Source of the DNA: Ktedonobacterales bacterium
GTDB taxonomy: Bacteria; Chloroflexota; Ktedonobacteria; Ktedonobacterales; JADMIN01
Assembly (NCBI GenBank): GCA_025450405.1
Contig: JANWHL010000127.1
Coordinates: 1-6,438 of the forward strand
DNA length: 6,438 nt
Reading direction: 5' to 3'
The notes below the pieces were generated by a model, which saw only the letters and a program-made list of their open reading frames with translations, did not search any database and was not told the origin of the DNA. A program made the translations under genes and the position numbers. Below are positions 1-6,438 of the stretch, piece after piece; the first letter of the stretch is position 1; each line of letters begins with the position of its first letter.

Positions 1-264
1 CTCGTGGCGGTGGTGCTCAACCTGCTGCCCATCCCCGGCCTCGACGGCGGCAACGCCATCCAGCCGTTCCTGGGCGAGCGCGACCTGCGCACGTTCTACG
101 CGATCCAGCCGTATGCGTTCATCATCCTGTTCGCGCTGATCTGGCTCGTGCCTGGTGTCAACGACTTCATCTGGTCGCTCGTCTATCGTGGACTCGCCCT
201 CGGCGGTGTCGAGCCCGAGCTTGCCTATATCGGCCAGACGCTCTTCATGTTCTGGCGCCGGTGA
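1..264 (+). CDS. Peptidase family M50 (site-2 protease-like) membrane protein, C-terminal fragment
   Basis: This is the end of a gene whose start lies before the window; 87 residues are visible and the stop is TGA at 262-264. The visible part begins inside a hydrophobic segment and carries NLLPIPGLDGG (residues 7-17 of the fragment). That is the second conserved motif of M50 metallopeptidases, where the Asp of LDGG helps bind the catalytic zinc within the membrane. The HExxH helix that supplies the other ligands would lie upstream and is not visible. A hydrophobic segment follows (about residues 38-51, IILFALIWLV and beyond), then a short, partly hydrophobic tail ending in WRR. Family members cleave substrates within membrane helices, but nothing here identifies the substrate. 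It reads the same way as the next gene, but the promoter-like sequence in the gap suggests they need not share a transcript. Family assignment is fairly sure; specific function is unknown. Confidence 0.82.
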   Translation, partial: LVAVVLNLLPIPGLDGGNAIQPFLGERDLRTFYAIQPYAFIILFALIWLVPGVNDFIWSLVYRGLALGGVEPELAYIGQTLFMFWRR

Positions 265-275
265 TCCCATTCGCG

Positions 276-304
276 TTGCCCGCCGTCACCGAGGATGCTA
301 CAAT
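276..304 (+). promoter_or_regulatory. Predicted sigma70-type promoter for the YYY-gene pair
   Basis: The -35 box is TTGCCC at 276-281 (4 of 6 matches to TTGACA) and the -10 box is TACAAT at 299-304 (5 of 6 matches to TATAAT). The spacer is exactly 17 bases. TG at 296-297 gives an extended -10 element. Transcription would start near 311, leaving a leader of about 55 bases before the GTG at 367. The promoter sits 11 bases after the stop of the M50 gene. It also overlaps the in-frame ATG at 295, which argues against that ATG as a start. No operator or riboswitch-like fold was recognised in the gap. Confidence 0.6.
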
Positions 305-355
305 CCAGGCGTACACCGGCCTGGACGGCCAATCGAGGGCCAACGGCAGCGGCGC

Positions 356-362
356 GGAGGAG
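356..362 (+). promoter_or_regulatory. Ribosome binding site deciding a GTG start
   Basis: GGAGGAG at 356-362 is a near-ideal Shine-Dalgarno sequence, 4-6 bases before the in-frame GTG at 367. The other in-frame candidates are weaker. ATG 295 lies inside the promoter, ATG 445 has no purine-rich stretch before it, and ATG 538 has only a weak GCGAG. This is why 367 was chosen as the start of the large gene. Confidence 0.6.
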
Positions 363-366
363 ATCG

Positions 367-3300
367 GTGAACCCATCGCCCAGAAGACGCCGCCCGCGCG
401 CGCCCTTCCCAAACGTGCCTCGCGGCTGGCTCGCGCATGGCGCGATGTCCCGGACGCTCGCCCTGGCCGCGACCGGCCACGTCCCCTCCAACGCCCCCAC
501 GGTGGGCGGTGATGCGTCCCCCGCCGCGAGCGGCCACATGACCGCTGCCCGACGCGCATTTGGCGCCGCCAGGCGCCGCGTCCCCTGGGCGGCGCTGGCG
601 CTCATTCTGATTGCGGTGGCCGCCCTGGCCGTGCGTGTCTATGGCCTCAACTGGGACGCGAATAACCATCTGCATCCGGACGAGCGCGAGATCGTCTTCG
701 TCTCGATGTGTCTCACCTTTCCCGCCCAGGTGGCCGCCCGCCCGCCCAGTTGCGCCCCGGCCATCACCGGGCCCGGCTGGCTCTTCTCGACGGCTTCGCC
801 GCTCAATCCGCACTTCTTCGCCTATGGCGCCTTCCCGCTGTATCTGCTCGCGGCGGTCTGCCATGCCCTTGCCTGGCTCACCCACCTCACCGGCGGCCGT
901 TTCGCCCCCACCGACGGCGGCGCCTGGGACGACTTTAATCACTTCACGCTGGTGGGCCGTGTCCTCTCCGCCCTCTTCGACACTGGATCGGTGATCCTGG
1001 TGGCGCTCCTGGGGCGGCGGCTGGCCGGCGTCCGGGTGGGGTTGCTGGCCGCGGCGCTGGCCGCCGTGATCCCCTTCGATGTCCAGGTCTCCCATTTCTA
1101 CGCCGTGGACACCGTCCTGCTCTTCTTCATTCTGCTGACGCTGCTCGCGTGCGTGCGCCTGGCCCAAGCACCCGCTGGTCGGGCCGAGCCCGAGGTGGCG
1201 ACCGATGCGGCGACTGATGGGGCGATCGATCTCGACGCCCCACAATCCGCCGTGCCCGCCCTCAGCGACGCCTGGCGCGGCTGGGGTGTGGGACTTTTCG
1301 CGGGCGCCGCGCTGGGGCTGGCCGTGGCCACCAAGGTCAGCGCGCTGCCGCTGCTGCTGCCAGTGGCGCTGGCGCTCGTTATCCGCTGGCGCCGCCGCAG
1401 CGCGGAACAGGCCGGGATCGCGCTGTTCGGCGTGCTGGCCGCCGCGATCGTCGCCTTCATCATAACCAGCCCCTACGCGCTGATCGACTCGCGGACTTTT
1501 TGGTCGCAGGTCAATGAACAGTCGGCCCTCTCGCGCGGGCAACTCGACTATCCGTACGTGCGGCAATTCGCCGGGACGACCCCGTTTGTCTATCAGATCC
1601 AGCAACTGCTGCTCTATGACATGGGTCTGCCGCTTGGCCTGCTGGGCCTGGCGGGTTTCGCCTGGGCGCTTGGCCGCCTCTGGCGCCGCTGGGACGACGA
1701 GTGGGGCATCATCGTCGCCTGGCTCGTGGTCTACTTCGCCGTCATCGGCGAGGCCTACACGAAGTTCACTCGCTATATGTTGCCGGTCTTCCCGCTGCTG
1801 GCCCTCTGTGGCGCGGCCGCCATCGTCGCCCTCGCGGCGCGGGCGTGGCGGACCTCTCCCCCAACGCAGGGGACCTCTCCCCCATGCCCCCAGTGGGGGA
1901 CCCCATCCCCTCCCCACCGCGGGGAGGGGAGTCAGAGAGCGGCCGGCGATGCGGGCCGACGTGGGAAGGGGAGCTGGAGGACTATCTCGCAATGGGGTAT
2001 GCGCCTCCGCGGTTCGGGCTTGTCGCGCCTGGTCGTCCTCGCCCTCGCGGCCTCCGTCCTGGCCACCTCCGCCTTCTTCACCCTCGCGCTCGACAACATC
2101 TATAGCGCGCCCAACACGCGCGTGAGCGCCTCCGAGTGGATCTATGACCACGTCCCCGCGGGCGCGACCATCACCAGCGAGGTCTGGGACGACTCTTTGC
2201 CCATCCTCGTTCCGGCCGCCCAGCCGGGTCCGCTCAATGGCCGCACGGCGGCCGGGCAGGTGATCGATCCCGGCCAGTACATTGATGTCGGCCTCAACCT
2301 GTACGACGACGACACGCCACTCAAGGCCCAGCAGCTCGCGCAAGACCTCGCCACCGCGAACGTGGTGGTCATCAGCAGCCAGCGTCTCGTTCGCTCCATT
2401 CCCAAATTCCCCGACCGCTACCCGATGACCACGCGCTACTACCAGCTCCTCTTCGCCGGCCAGCTCGGCTTCAAGCTGGCCGTGCACTTTGCCAACTCGC
2501 CACACCTGCTCGGCTTTGTCCTCGACGACACCGGCGCGGACGAGAGCTTTTCCGTCTACGACCACCCGCCCATCTGGATCTTCACGCGCTCCGGCCCCGC
2601 GCTCACCGCCGTCCAACTGCAAGCGCGGCTGACCGATGGGCTCGCGCTGCCACCGCCATACGACCGGCCCGGCAACCAGAAGTCGCTGCTGCTGACGCCG
2701 GCGCAGACGGCGGCCGACGCGCAATCGCTCCCGCTGGCGGCGCAGTTCCCCGCCGATAGCTTCGCCAACCGCGTCCCGCTGGTCTGGTGGCTTGCCATTG
2801 TCGAGTTGCTTGGGCTGGTCAGCTTCCCGCTGACGTACTTCGCCTTCCCGGGGCTGCGCGACCGCGGCTGGGGTCTCAGCAAGCTCCTTGGACTGCTCGT
2901 GCTGACCTACATGCTGTGGATGGGCGCCAGCCTCGCGGTGCTGCCCTTTGACCAGTCCGTGGTGATCGGCGTCTTTGTGGCGTTGGCGCTCACCGGCGCG
3001 GCGGTGGCCTGGTGGCGCCGCCGCGAGCTGCTGGCGTTCGCGCGTGCCCGCTGGCGCTTGCTCGCCGTGTCGGAGGCGGGCTTCCTGGCCGTGTTCCTCC
3101 TCTTCACGTGGATTCGCGCGCTCGATCCCGACCTCTGGCACATCTGGCGCGGCGGCGAGAAGCCCATGGAGCTGGCGTTCATCAATGGCATCTTGCGCAG
3201 CCGCACCTTCCCGCCGCTCGACCCCTGGTACAGCGGCGGCTACATCAACTACTACTACTACGGCCAGCTGCTGATTGCCACCCTGATCCGCCTCACTGGC

Positions 3301-5439
3301 ATTGCCCCGACGACCGCCTTCAATCTCGCCATCCCGCTGCTCTTCGGCCTGGGCTTCACGGCGGCTTTCTCCGTCGCGGCGGGGATTACCGGCCGCGCCC
3401 GGACCGGTCTGGTGGGTGGCGCGGCGTTGCTGCTGGTCTGCAATCTGGATGGCCTCTGGCAGGCCGTTGGCCAGTGGCGCGCGCTCCTCGCCCGCCAGCC
3501 CATCGCCCCGTTCGATTACTGGGCGAGCAGTCGCGTCATTCCCTTCACCATCAATGAGTTTCCCTTTTGGAGCTTCCTCTACGGCGACCTGCATGCCCAC
3601 CTCATTGACCTCGCCGTGGTCGTGCTGGTGGTCGCCGCCTGCGCCTCGCTGCTGGCGATGCCCTCCGGACGCCCCCGCGGGATGATCGTCCCGTTGGGGA
3701 CGGTGGCGCTCGCCCTCGGCGCCACCGCCTGCATCAACACGTGGGACTTCCCCACCGGCGCACTGCTGGTCGCCGCCACCCTCGTTCTGCGCGAGCTCGG
3801 CTTCGCGCGCGCGGGAGCCGCGTGGGCCGACACCCGCGCGTCGTGGGAGAGGTTCTGGCGCCTGCGGCTTGGGCGGTCCACGCCAGGGCCGCTGGCGGAT
3901 GCCGCATCCGCCATCCTCGGGCACGTCTCTGGCCTGGCGGCGCTCGTCGGTGGCGCGTGCGCCTGGCCGGCCATCAGGCGACTGGTGGTGAGCCTGGCGA
4001 TCGTCGTCGGCGGCGCCTACGCGCTCTATCTGCCGTTCTACACGCACTTCCAGTCGTTCGTGTCGGGTGTGGGCGCGAATCCCACGCCCACCAATCCCGG
4101 CCAGTTCTTCACGCTGTTCGGCATCTGGCTCTTCCTGCTGGTGAGTTTCTTCGTGCTCGAAGCCCACGACCGACTCCAGCGCATGGTATCGGCGCGGCGG
4201 CCGGACCTCGCCCAGTTCGCGGCGCGTCGTGCCTGGGCCCTCGTCGCCATCGGCGCCGTCGCGCTCACTCTCGCCGCGCTGGTGAGCCTCAAGGTGGTGC
4301 TCGCCCTGCTGCTGGTAGTCGGACTGGTCCTGGCGCTCGACCCGCGCCACCCGCCCGCCAAGCTGTTGTCCTTCATGCTGCTGCTGCTCGGGCTGGGCAT
4401 CGCGCTGGGCGTCGAGATCATCTATGTCCGTGACTTCCTCGACAACAGCGACTGGGAGCGCATGAACACGGTGTTCAAGTTCTATTACCAGGTCTGGGTC
4501 TGCTTCGCGCTGGGCGGCGCGCTCGTCTTCGGTCAGCTCGCGCCGCGGGCGCTGAGCGCCGGCCATGCCGTGGCGGACCGCGGGCGCGACGATCACGGGC
4601 GCGACGTTCGTGAACTTCACCAGGATCCCGCGCCCGCCCTGGCCGCGACGGGTGGCACCGCCGGGTATGTGGCGGCGCGGACCGGCGACGGGGCGCCCAC
4701 CAGCGGCGCGGTGTCCACATCAGGCGCGGGGAGCCATGCTAACCTCCGCGGGGCGAGCGCGGGCTCGAGCGCGGGGGCGGGCGCCGGAACATGGACCTAT
4801 ACGTCGCCCGCCAGCATCCTGCTGCGCGGGGTCTGGCTGGCCGCTTTCGCCGCCCTGCTGCTCGGGTCGTCGGTCTTTCTGGTGGAAGGCACGGCCGCAC
4901 GGGTGGCCGACCCAAGCGCCTGGGCCCAGGTGCAGCCGCCCCCCGGCGGCGTGATGCCCCAGGGACTCTCGCTGGACGGCATGGCCTACATGCGCGGCTG
5001 GTATCCCGGCGACTACGCGGCGATCACGTGGCTGAACGCGCACCTCGCCGGCGCTCCGACGATCATCGAGGCCAGCAACGGACCCTACCAGTGGTATGGG
5101 CGCGTCGCGATCTACACCGGTCTCCCCAGCGTGCTCGGGTGGAGCAGTCATGAGTCGCAGCAGCGCTATCCCGATGAGGTCTACGCCCGCCAGAGCGATA
5201 TCCAGCTCTTCTTTACCACGACCGACCCCGCCGTCGCTCACGACATCCTGGGCCGCTATGGCGTGCGCTACGTCTACGTCGGGGATCTGGAGCGGAGCTG
5301 TCCGCTCACCGACTCGAACAATGAATGCGTCCCCGCTTCGGCTGGCGCCGTGGCGAAGTATGCGACACTGGTCAGCATGGGCCTTCTGCGTCCGATTTAC
5401 CAGAACCTGGGCGTGACGATTTATCAGGTGGTGGGCTAG
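367..5439 (+). CDS. Giant polytopic membrane protein: GT39-like glycosyltransferase fused to a DUF2298 (Chlor_Arch_YYY) domain
   Basis: From GTG 367 the protein has about 1,690 residues; numbering here starts there. An Arg/Pro-rich N-terminus (1-73) precedes the first membrane segment (74-92). Residues about 74-573 look like a family-39 (PMT_2, GT-C) transferase with about 12 membrane segments: HPDE at 103-106 in the first outer loop, where such enzymes keep their acidic catalytic residue, HFYAVDT at 243-249 and KFTRY at 466-470. A soluble, probably extracytoplasmic region follows (about 576-741). Residues about 803-1690 are a DUF2298 domain with about 16 membrane segments: DRGWGL, EKPME, DPW, NYYYYG (YYYYG at 962-966), INEFPFWSFLYGDLHAH (1062-1078), WDFPTG (1126-1131), FKFYYQVW (1370-1377), and a soluble tail with GLPSVLGWSSH (1585-1595) and YVYVGDLER (1635-1643). 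Two atypical inserts lie at about 495-537 and 1394-1478. GT39 enzymes move sugars from polyprenyl carriers to acceptors outside the membrane; the role of DUF2298 is not established. The domain calls are from motif recognition and the substrate is unknown. Confidence 0.85.
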   Translation: MNPSPRRRRPRAPFPNVPRGWLAHGAMSRTLALAATGHVPSNAPTVGGDASPAASGHMTAARRAFGAARRRVPWAALALILIAVAALAVRVYGLNWDANNHLHPDEREIVFVSMCLTFPAQVAARPPSCAPAITGPGWLFSTASPLNPHFFAYGAFPLYLLAAVCHALAWLTHLTGGRFAPTDGGAWDDFNHFTLVGRVLSALFDTGSVILVALLGRRLAGVRVGLLAAALAAVIPFDVQVSHFYAVDTVLLFFILLTLLACVRLAQAPAGRAEPEVATDAATDGAIDLDAPQSAVPALSDAWRGWGVGLFAGAALGLAVATKVSALPLLLPVALALVIRWRRRSAEQAGIALFGVLAAAIVAFIITSPYALIDSRTFWSQVNEQSALSRGQLDYPYVRQFAGTTPFVYQIQQLLLYDMGLPLGLLGLAGFAWALGRLWRRWDDEWGIIVAWLVVYFAVIGEAYTKFTRYMLPVFPLLALCGAAAIVALAARAWRTSPPTQGTSPPCPQWGTPSPPHRGEGSQRAAGDAGRRGKGSWRTISQWGMRLRGSGLSRLVVLALAASVLATSAFFTLALDNIYSAPNTRVSASEWIYDHVPAGATITSEVWDDSLPILVPAAQPGPLNGRTAAGQVIDPGQYIDVGLNLYDDDTPLKAQQLAQDLATANVVVISSQRLVRSIPKFPDRYPMTTRYYQLLFAGQLGFKLAVHFANSPHLLGFVLDDTGADESFSVYDHPPIWIFTRSGPALTAVQLQARLTDGLALPPPYDRPGNQKSLLLTPAQTAADAQSLPLAAQFPADSFANRVPLVWWLAIVELLGLVSFPLTYFAFPGLRDRGWGLSKLLGLLVLTYMLWMGASLAVLPFDQSVVIGVFVALALTGAAVAWWRRRELLAFARARWRLLAVSEAGFLAVFLLFTWIRALDPDLWHIWRGGEKPMELAFINGILRSRTFPPLDPWYSGGYINYYYYGQLLIATLIRLTGIAPTTAFNLAIPLLFGLGFTAAFSVAAGITGRARTGLVGGAALLLVCNLDGLWQAVGQWRALLARQPIAPFDYWASSRVIPFTINEFPFWSFLYGDLHAHLIDLAVVVLVVAACASLLAMPSGRPRGMIVPLGTVALALGATACINTWDFPTGALLVAATLVLRELGFARAGAAWADTRASWERFWRLRLGRSTPGPLADAASAILGHVSGLAALVGGACAWPAIRRLVVSLAIVVGGAYALYLPFYTHFQSFVSGVGANPTPTNPGQFFTLFGIWLFLLVSFFVLEAHDRLQRMVSARRPDLAQFAARRAWALVAIGAVALTLAALVSLKVVLALLLVVGLVLALDPRHPPAKLLSFMLLLLGLGIALGVEIIYVRDFLDNSDWERMNTVFKFYYQVWVCFALGGALVFGQLAPRALSAGHAVADRGRDDHGRDVRELHQDPAPALAATGGTAGYVAARTGDGAPTSGAVSTSGAGSHANLRGASAGSSAGAGAGTWTYTSPASILLRGVWLAAFAALLLGSSVFLVEGTAARVADPSAWAQVQPPPGGVMPQGLSLDGMAYMRGWYPGDYAAITWLNAHLAGAPTIIEASNGPYQWYGRVAIYTGLPSVLGWSSHESQQRYPDEVYARQSDIQLFFTTTDPAVAHDILGRYGVRYVYVGDLERSCPLTDSNNECVPASAGAVAKYATLVSMGLLRPIYQNLGVTIYQVVG
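1850..1980. repeat. Hairpin-rich repeat-like insert carried in frame within the GT39/DUF2298 gene
   Basis: A 14-base direct repeat (ggacctctccccca) occurs at 1850-1863 and 1871-1884, a period of 21 bases that keeps the frame. Next come a small palindrome, CCCCC-AGT-GGGGG (1887-1899), and a perfect 10-base-pair hairpin (1906-1930). The tail to about 1980 is G-rich. Codons here (CCA, CCT, TCT, AGA, AGG, GGG) differ from the GCC/CTG/GTC-type use around it. The translation is low complexity (TSPP twice, PSPPHRGEG) and sits in a loop between two membrane helices, where it could be tolerated. It resembles the small dispersed palindromic elements seen in GC-rich genomes, but only one copy is in view. 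The right edge is approximate. Confidence 0.6.
1906..1930. repeat. Perfect 10-bp inverted repeat with 5-base loop
   Basis: The left arm is tcccctcccc (1906-1915), the loop accgc (1916-1920) and the right arm ggggagggga (1921-1930). The arms are exact reverse complements and nine of the ten pairs per stem are G-C or C-G, so the fold should be very stable in DNA or RNA. It lies inside coding sequence and no T-run follows, so it is not a normal intrinsic terminator. It is probably the core of the surrounding repeat-like element. Confidence 0.75.
4546..4800 (+). other. Low-complexity insert within the DUF2298 domain
   Basis: About 85 residues rich in Gly, Ala, Ser, Thr, Arg and Asp separate FKFYYQVW and its membrane helix from the next helix (ILLRGVWLAAFAALLLG). 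The reading frame stays open. The segment contains an 11-base direct repeat, cgggcgcgacg, at 4581-4591 and 4596-4606 (period 15, in frame). It also holds the first TCA codon of the gene (4720-4722). Long variable inserts are known in this family. Here the insert is hydrophilic and probably disordered; its side of the membrane was not determined. Confidence 0.6.
5426..5433 (+). promoter_or_regulatory. Ribosome binding site for the second DUF2298 gene
   Basis: AGGTGGTG at 5426-5433 lies inside the last codons of the upstream gene, 7 bases before ATG 5441. It is a moderate Shine-Dalgarno match. With a gap of one base between the upstream stop (TAG 5437-5439) and this ATG, translational coupling of the two genes is likely. 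Confidence 0.5.
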
Positions 5440-5440
5440 C

Positions 5441-6438
5441 ATGTGGGATCTGTTCTGGTGGTGGCTCGCCGCCGAAGTGCTGGGGCTGCTCGCCCTGCCG
5501 CTTGCGGCCGTCCTCTGCGCCAATCTGCCCGACCGGGGCTGGGGGCTGGCGCGACCGCTCGGGCTGCTCGTCGTTGGCTGGCTGATCTGGCTGCCGCTCA
5601 CGCTCATCCCGGCCTTCCCGTACAGTCGTGCCTGGATCGCCGCCACGGTCGTCCTCTTCGGGGTGGGCAACGCGGCCCTGCTGCGGCTGGGACCGGTCCG
5701 TGTCGCACTCCGCGACCTCCTCGCGCGCGAGCGGGTCTACCTGGTCGTGGGCGAGGGCGTGTTTGCCGGGGCCCTCGCGCTCATGGGTTGGGAACGCTCG
5801 TTCACGCCCGGCGTGGTGGACACCGAGAAGTTCATGGACGTGGCGTTCCTCTCGTCCATCTGGCGCGCGCCACACCTGCCGCCGCCCGACCCGTGGCTCG
5901 CGGGCGAGCCGATCAATTACTATTACTTCGGCCACTTCCTGATGGCGACACTCGCCAAGCTGATCGGCACCCCACCCTCTGTCGCGTTCAACACCAGCGT
6001 CGCCCTGATCTTCGCCCTCACCGCCGCCGCCGTCTTCGCGCTGGCCGCGAATCTCGCCGCCGCCGCGCGCGCGCCCACCGCCGGGGCGCTGGATCGCGGG
6101 GTGGCGGTCGGGTTGGTCTCGGCGATCGCCGTGCTGGTGCTCGGCAATCTGAACGCCGCTCAGGTCTGGTGGCAGGGTGCCGTGACCCTGGCAACACACC
6201 CGCCGCGCCTCCTCGCTTCTCCCTGGGCCTGGTGGACCCAGCGCGCGCTCTGGCCCCAGTTCGACTGGTGGAGTCCTTCGCGAGTGGTCCCGAACACCAT
6301 CAACGAATTCCCCTCGTTCAGCTTCGTGCTGGCCGACCTGCACGCCCATGTGTTGGCGCTGCCCTTCGCCGTCCTGGCGCTGGGCGTCGCGCTCAATCTG
6401 CTGCTGGCCCGCGGCGCTGGGCTGCGCGCCTTTGGCGC
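5441..6438 (+). CDS. DUF2298 (Chlor_Arch_YYY) membrane protein, N-terminal part, runs off the window
   Basis: The gene starts at ATG 5441 and stays open to the window end (332 full codons plus two bases). The N-terminus goes straight into the YYY domain, with no GT39-like part before it. A membrane segment with WWWLAAEVLGLLALP is followed by DRGWGL (31-36), more hydrophobic segments, DTEKFMDVAFL (127-137), DPW (150-152), NYYYFG (159-164), TINEFP (286-291) and ADLHAH (298-303). The same motifs occur in the same order in the DUF2298 half of the preceding gene, so the two are paralogues. The first membrane helices line up with the point where the YYY half of the upstream protein begins. The family consists of very hydrophobic proteins of about 700-900 residues, or longer with TPR or second copies, so at least half of this protein is missing. 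Its biochemical role is unknown. The one-base spacing implies co-expression with the upstream gene. Confidence 0.85.
   Translation, partial: MWDLFWWWLAAEVLGLLALPLAAVLCANLPDRGWGLARPLGLLVVGWLIWLPLTLIPAFPYSRAWIAATVVLFGVGNAALLRLGPVRVALRDLLARERVYLVVGEGVFAGALALMGWERSFTPGVVDTEKFMDVAFLSSIWRAPHLPPPDPWLAGEPINYYYFGHFLMATLAKLIGTPPSVAFNTSVALIFALTAAAVFALAANLAAAARAPTAGALDRGVAVGLVSAIAVLVLGNLNAAQVWWQGAVTLATHPPRLLASPWAWWTQRALWPQFDWWSPSRVVPNTINEFPSFSFVLADLHAHVLALPFAVLALGVALNLLLARGAGLRAFG

Noticed and set aside
295..366. ATG 295 as start of the large gene
   Set aside because: It lies inside the extended -10 region of a good promoter and has no usable Shine-Dalgarno; GTG 367 has a strong one.
1850..1884. Start of a CRISPR-like or tandem repeat array
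   Set aside because: Only two copies of a 14-base unit with a 7-base gap are present; there are no further units or spacers.
1906..1930. Strong hairpin as an intrinsic terminator
   Set aside because: No T-run follows, and it is inside an open coding frame with conserved protein domains continuing on both sides.
298..4620. A 1,440-residue open frame on the - strand
   Set aside because: It lies antisense to a gene with clear family motifs, and its translation is Arg/Glu/Gln/Gly-rich with no recognisable domain. It is explained by codon bias on the + strand.
4546..4800. A double frameshift, with true coding in another frame
   Set aside because: The alternative + frame (around 4565-4954) is also hydrophilic, Arg/Pro-rich and without family motifs, while the chosen frame is continuous into conserved sequence on both sides. 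An insert is the simpler reading.
4720..6349. Two further long - strand open frames (4720-5670 and 5372-6349)
   Set aside because: They are antisense to the end of the large gene and to the second DUF2298 gene, overlap each other, and show Arg-rich composition typical of shadow frames.

Overview
The window is GC-rich, densely coding DNA. All supportable genes lie on the + strand: the 3' end of one gene, one complete very long gene, and the 5' part of a third. The likely source is a member of the Chloroflexota. This rests on two proteins with the signatures of the DUF2298 / 'Chlor_Arch_YYY' membrane family, which is known mainly from Chloroflexi and some Archaea, and on the high GC content and codon use. 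It is an inference from family distribution, not a proven taxonomic assignment.

Layout. Positions 1-264 hold the C-terminal end of an M50-type (site-2-protease-like) membrane metallopeptidase. A 102-base gap (265-366) follows. It carries a good sigma70-type promoter (TTGCCC, 17 bases, TACAAT with an extended -10 TG) and a strong Shine-Dalgarno sequence in front of a GTG start at 367. Positions 367-5439 encode a polytopic membrane protein of about 1,690 residues. Its N-terminal half is a family-39-like (PMT_2, GT-C fold) glycosyltransferase and its C-terminal half is a DUF2298/YYY domain. One base after its stop, a second DUF2298/YYY protein begins at 5441 and runs off the window end with 332 codons visible.

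The two YYY genes look like one transcription unit driven from the promoter at 276-304. The two YYY regions are clear paralogues. They share a DRGWGL segment, an EK-x-M-(E/D)-x-AF segment, DPW followed by NYYY(Y/F)G, TINEFP and DLHAH in the same order. Family knowledge supports only a general role: lipid-linked sugar transfer at the outer face of the cytoplasmic membrane for the GT39-like half, and an unassigned but probably GT-C-like role for the YYY domain. Acceptor and sugar cannot be read from the sequence.

The most notable features beyond the genes are four. A hairpin-rich, repeat-like segment with atypical codons (about 1850-1980) is carried in frame inside the large gene. A second low-complexity Gly/Ala/Ser/Thr/Arg insert (4546-4800) interrupts its YYY domain. 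Two YYY modules are split between adjacent genes, in a family also known to have two-copy fused proteins. The start of the large gene is ambiguous and changes its N-terminus by 57 residues. No RNA gene, CRISPR array, insertion sequence or convincing terminator was seen.
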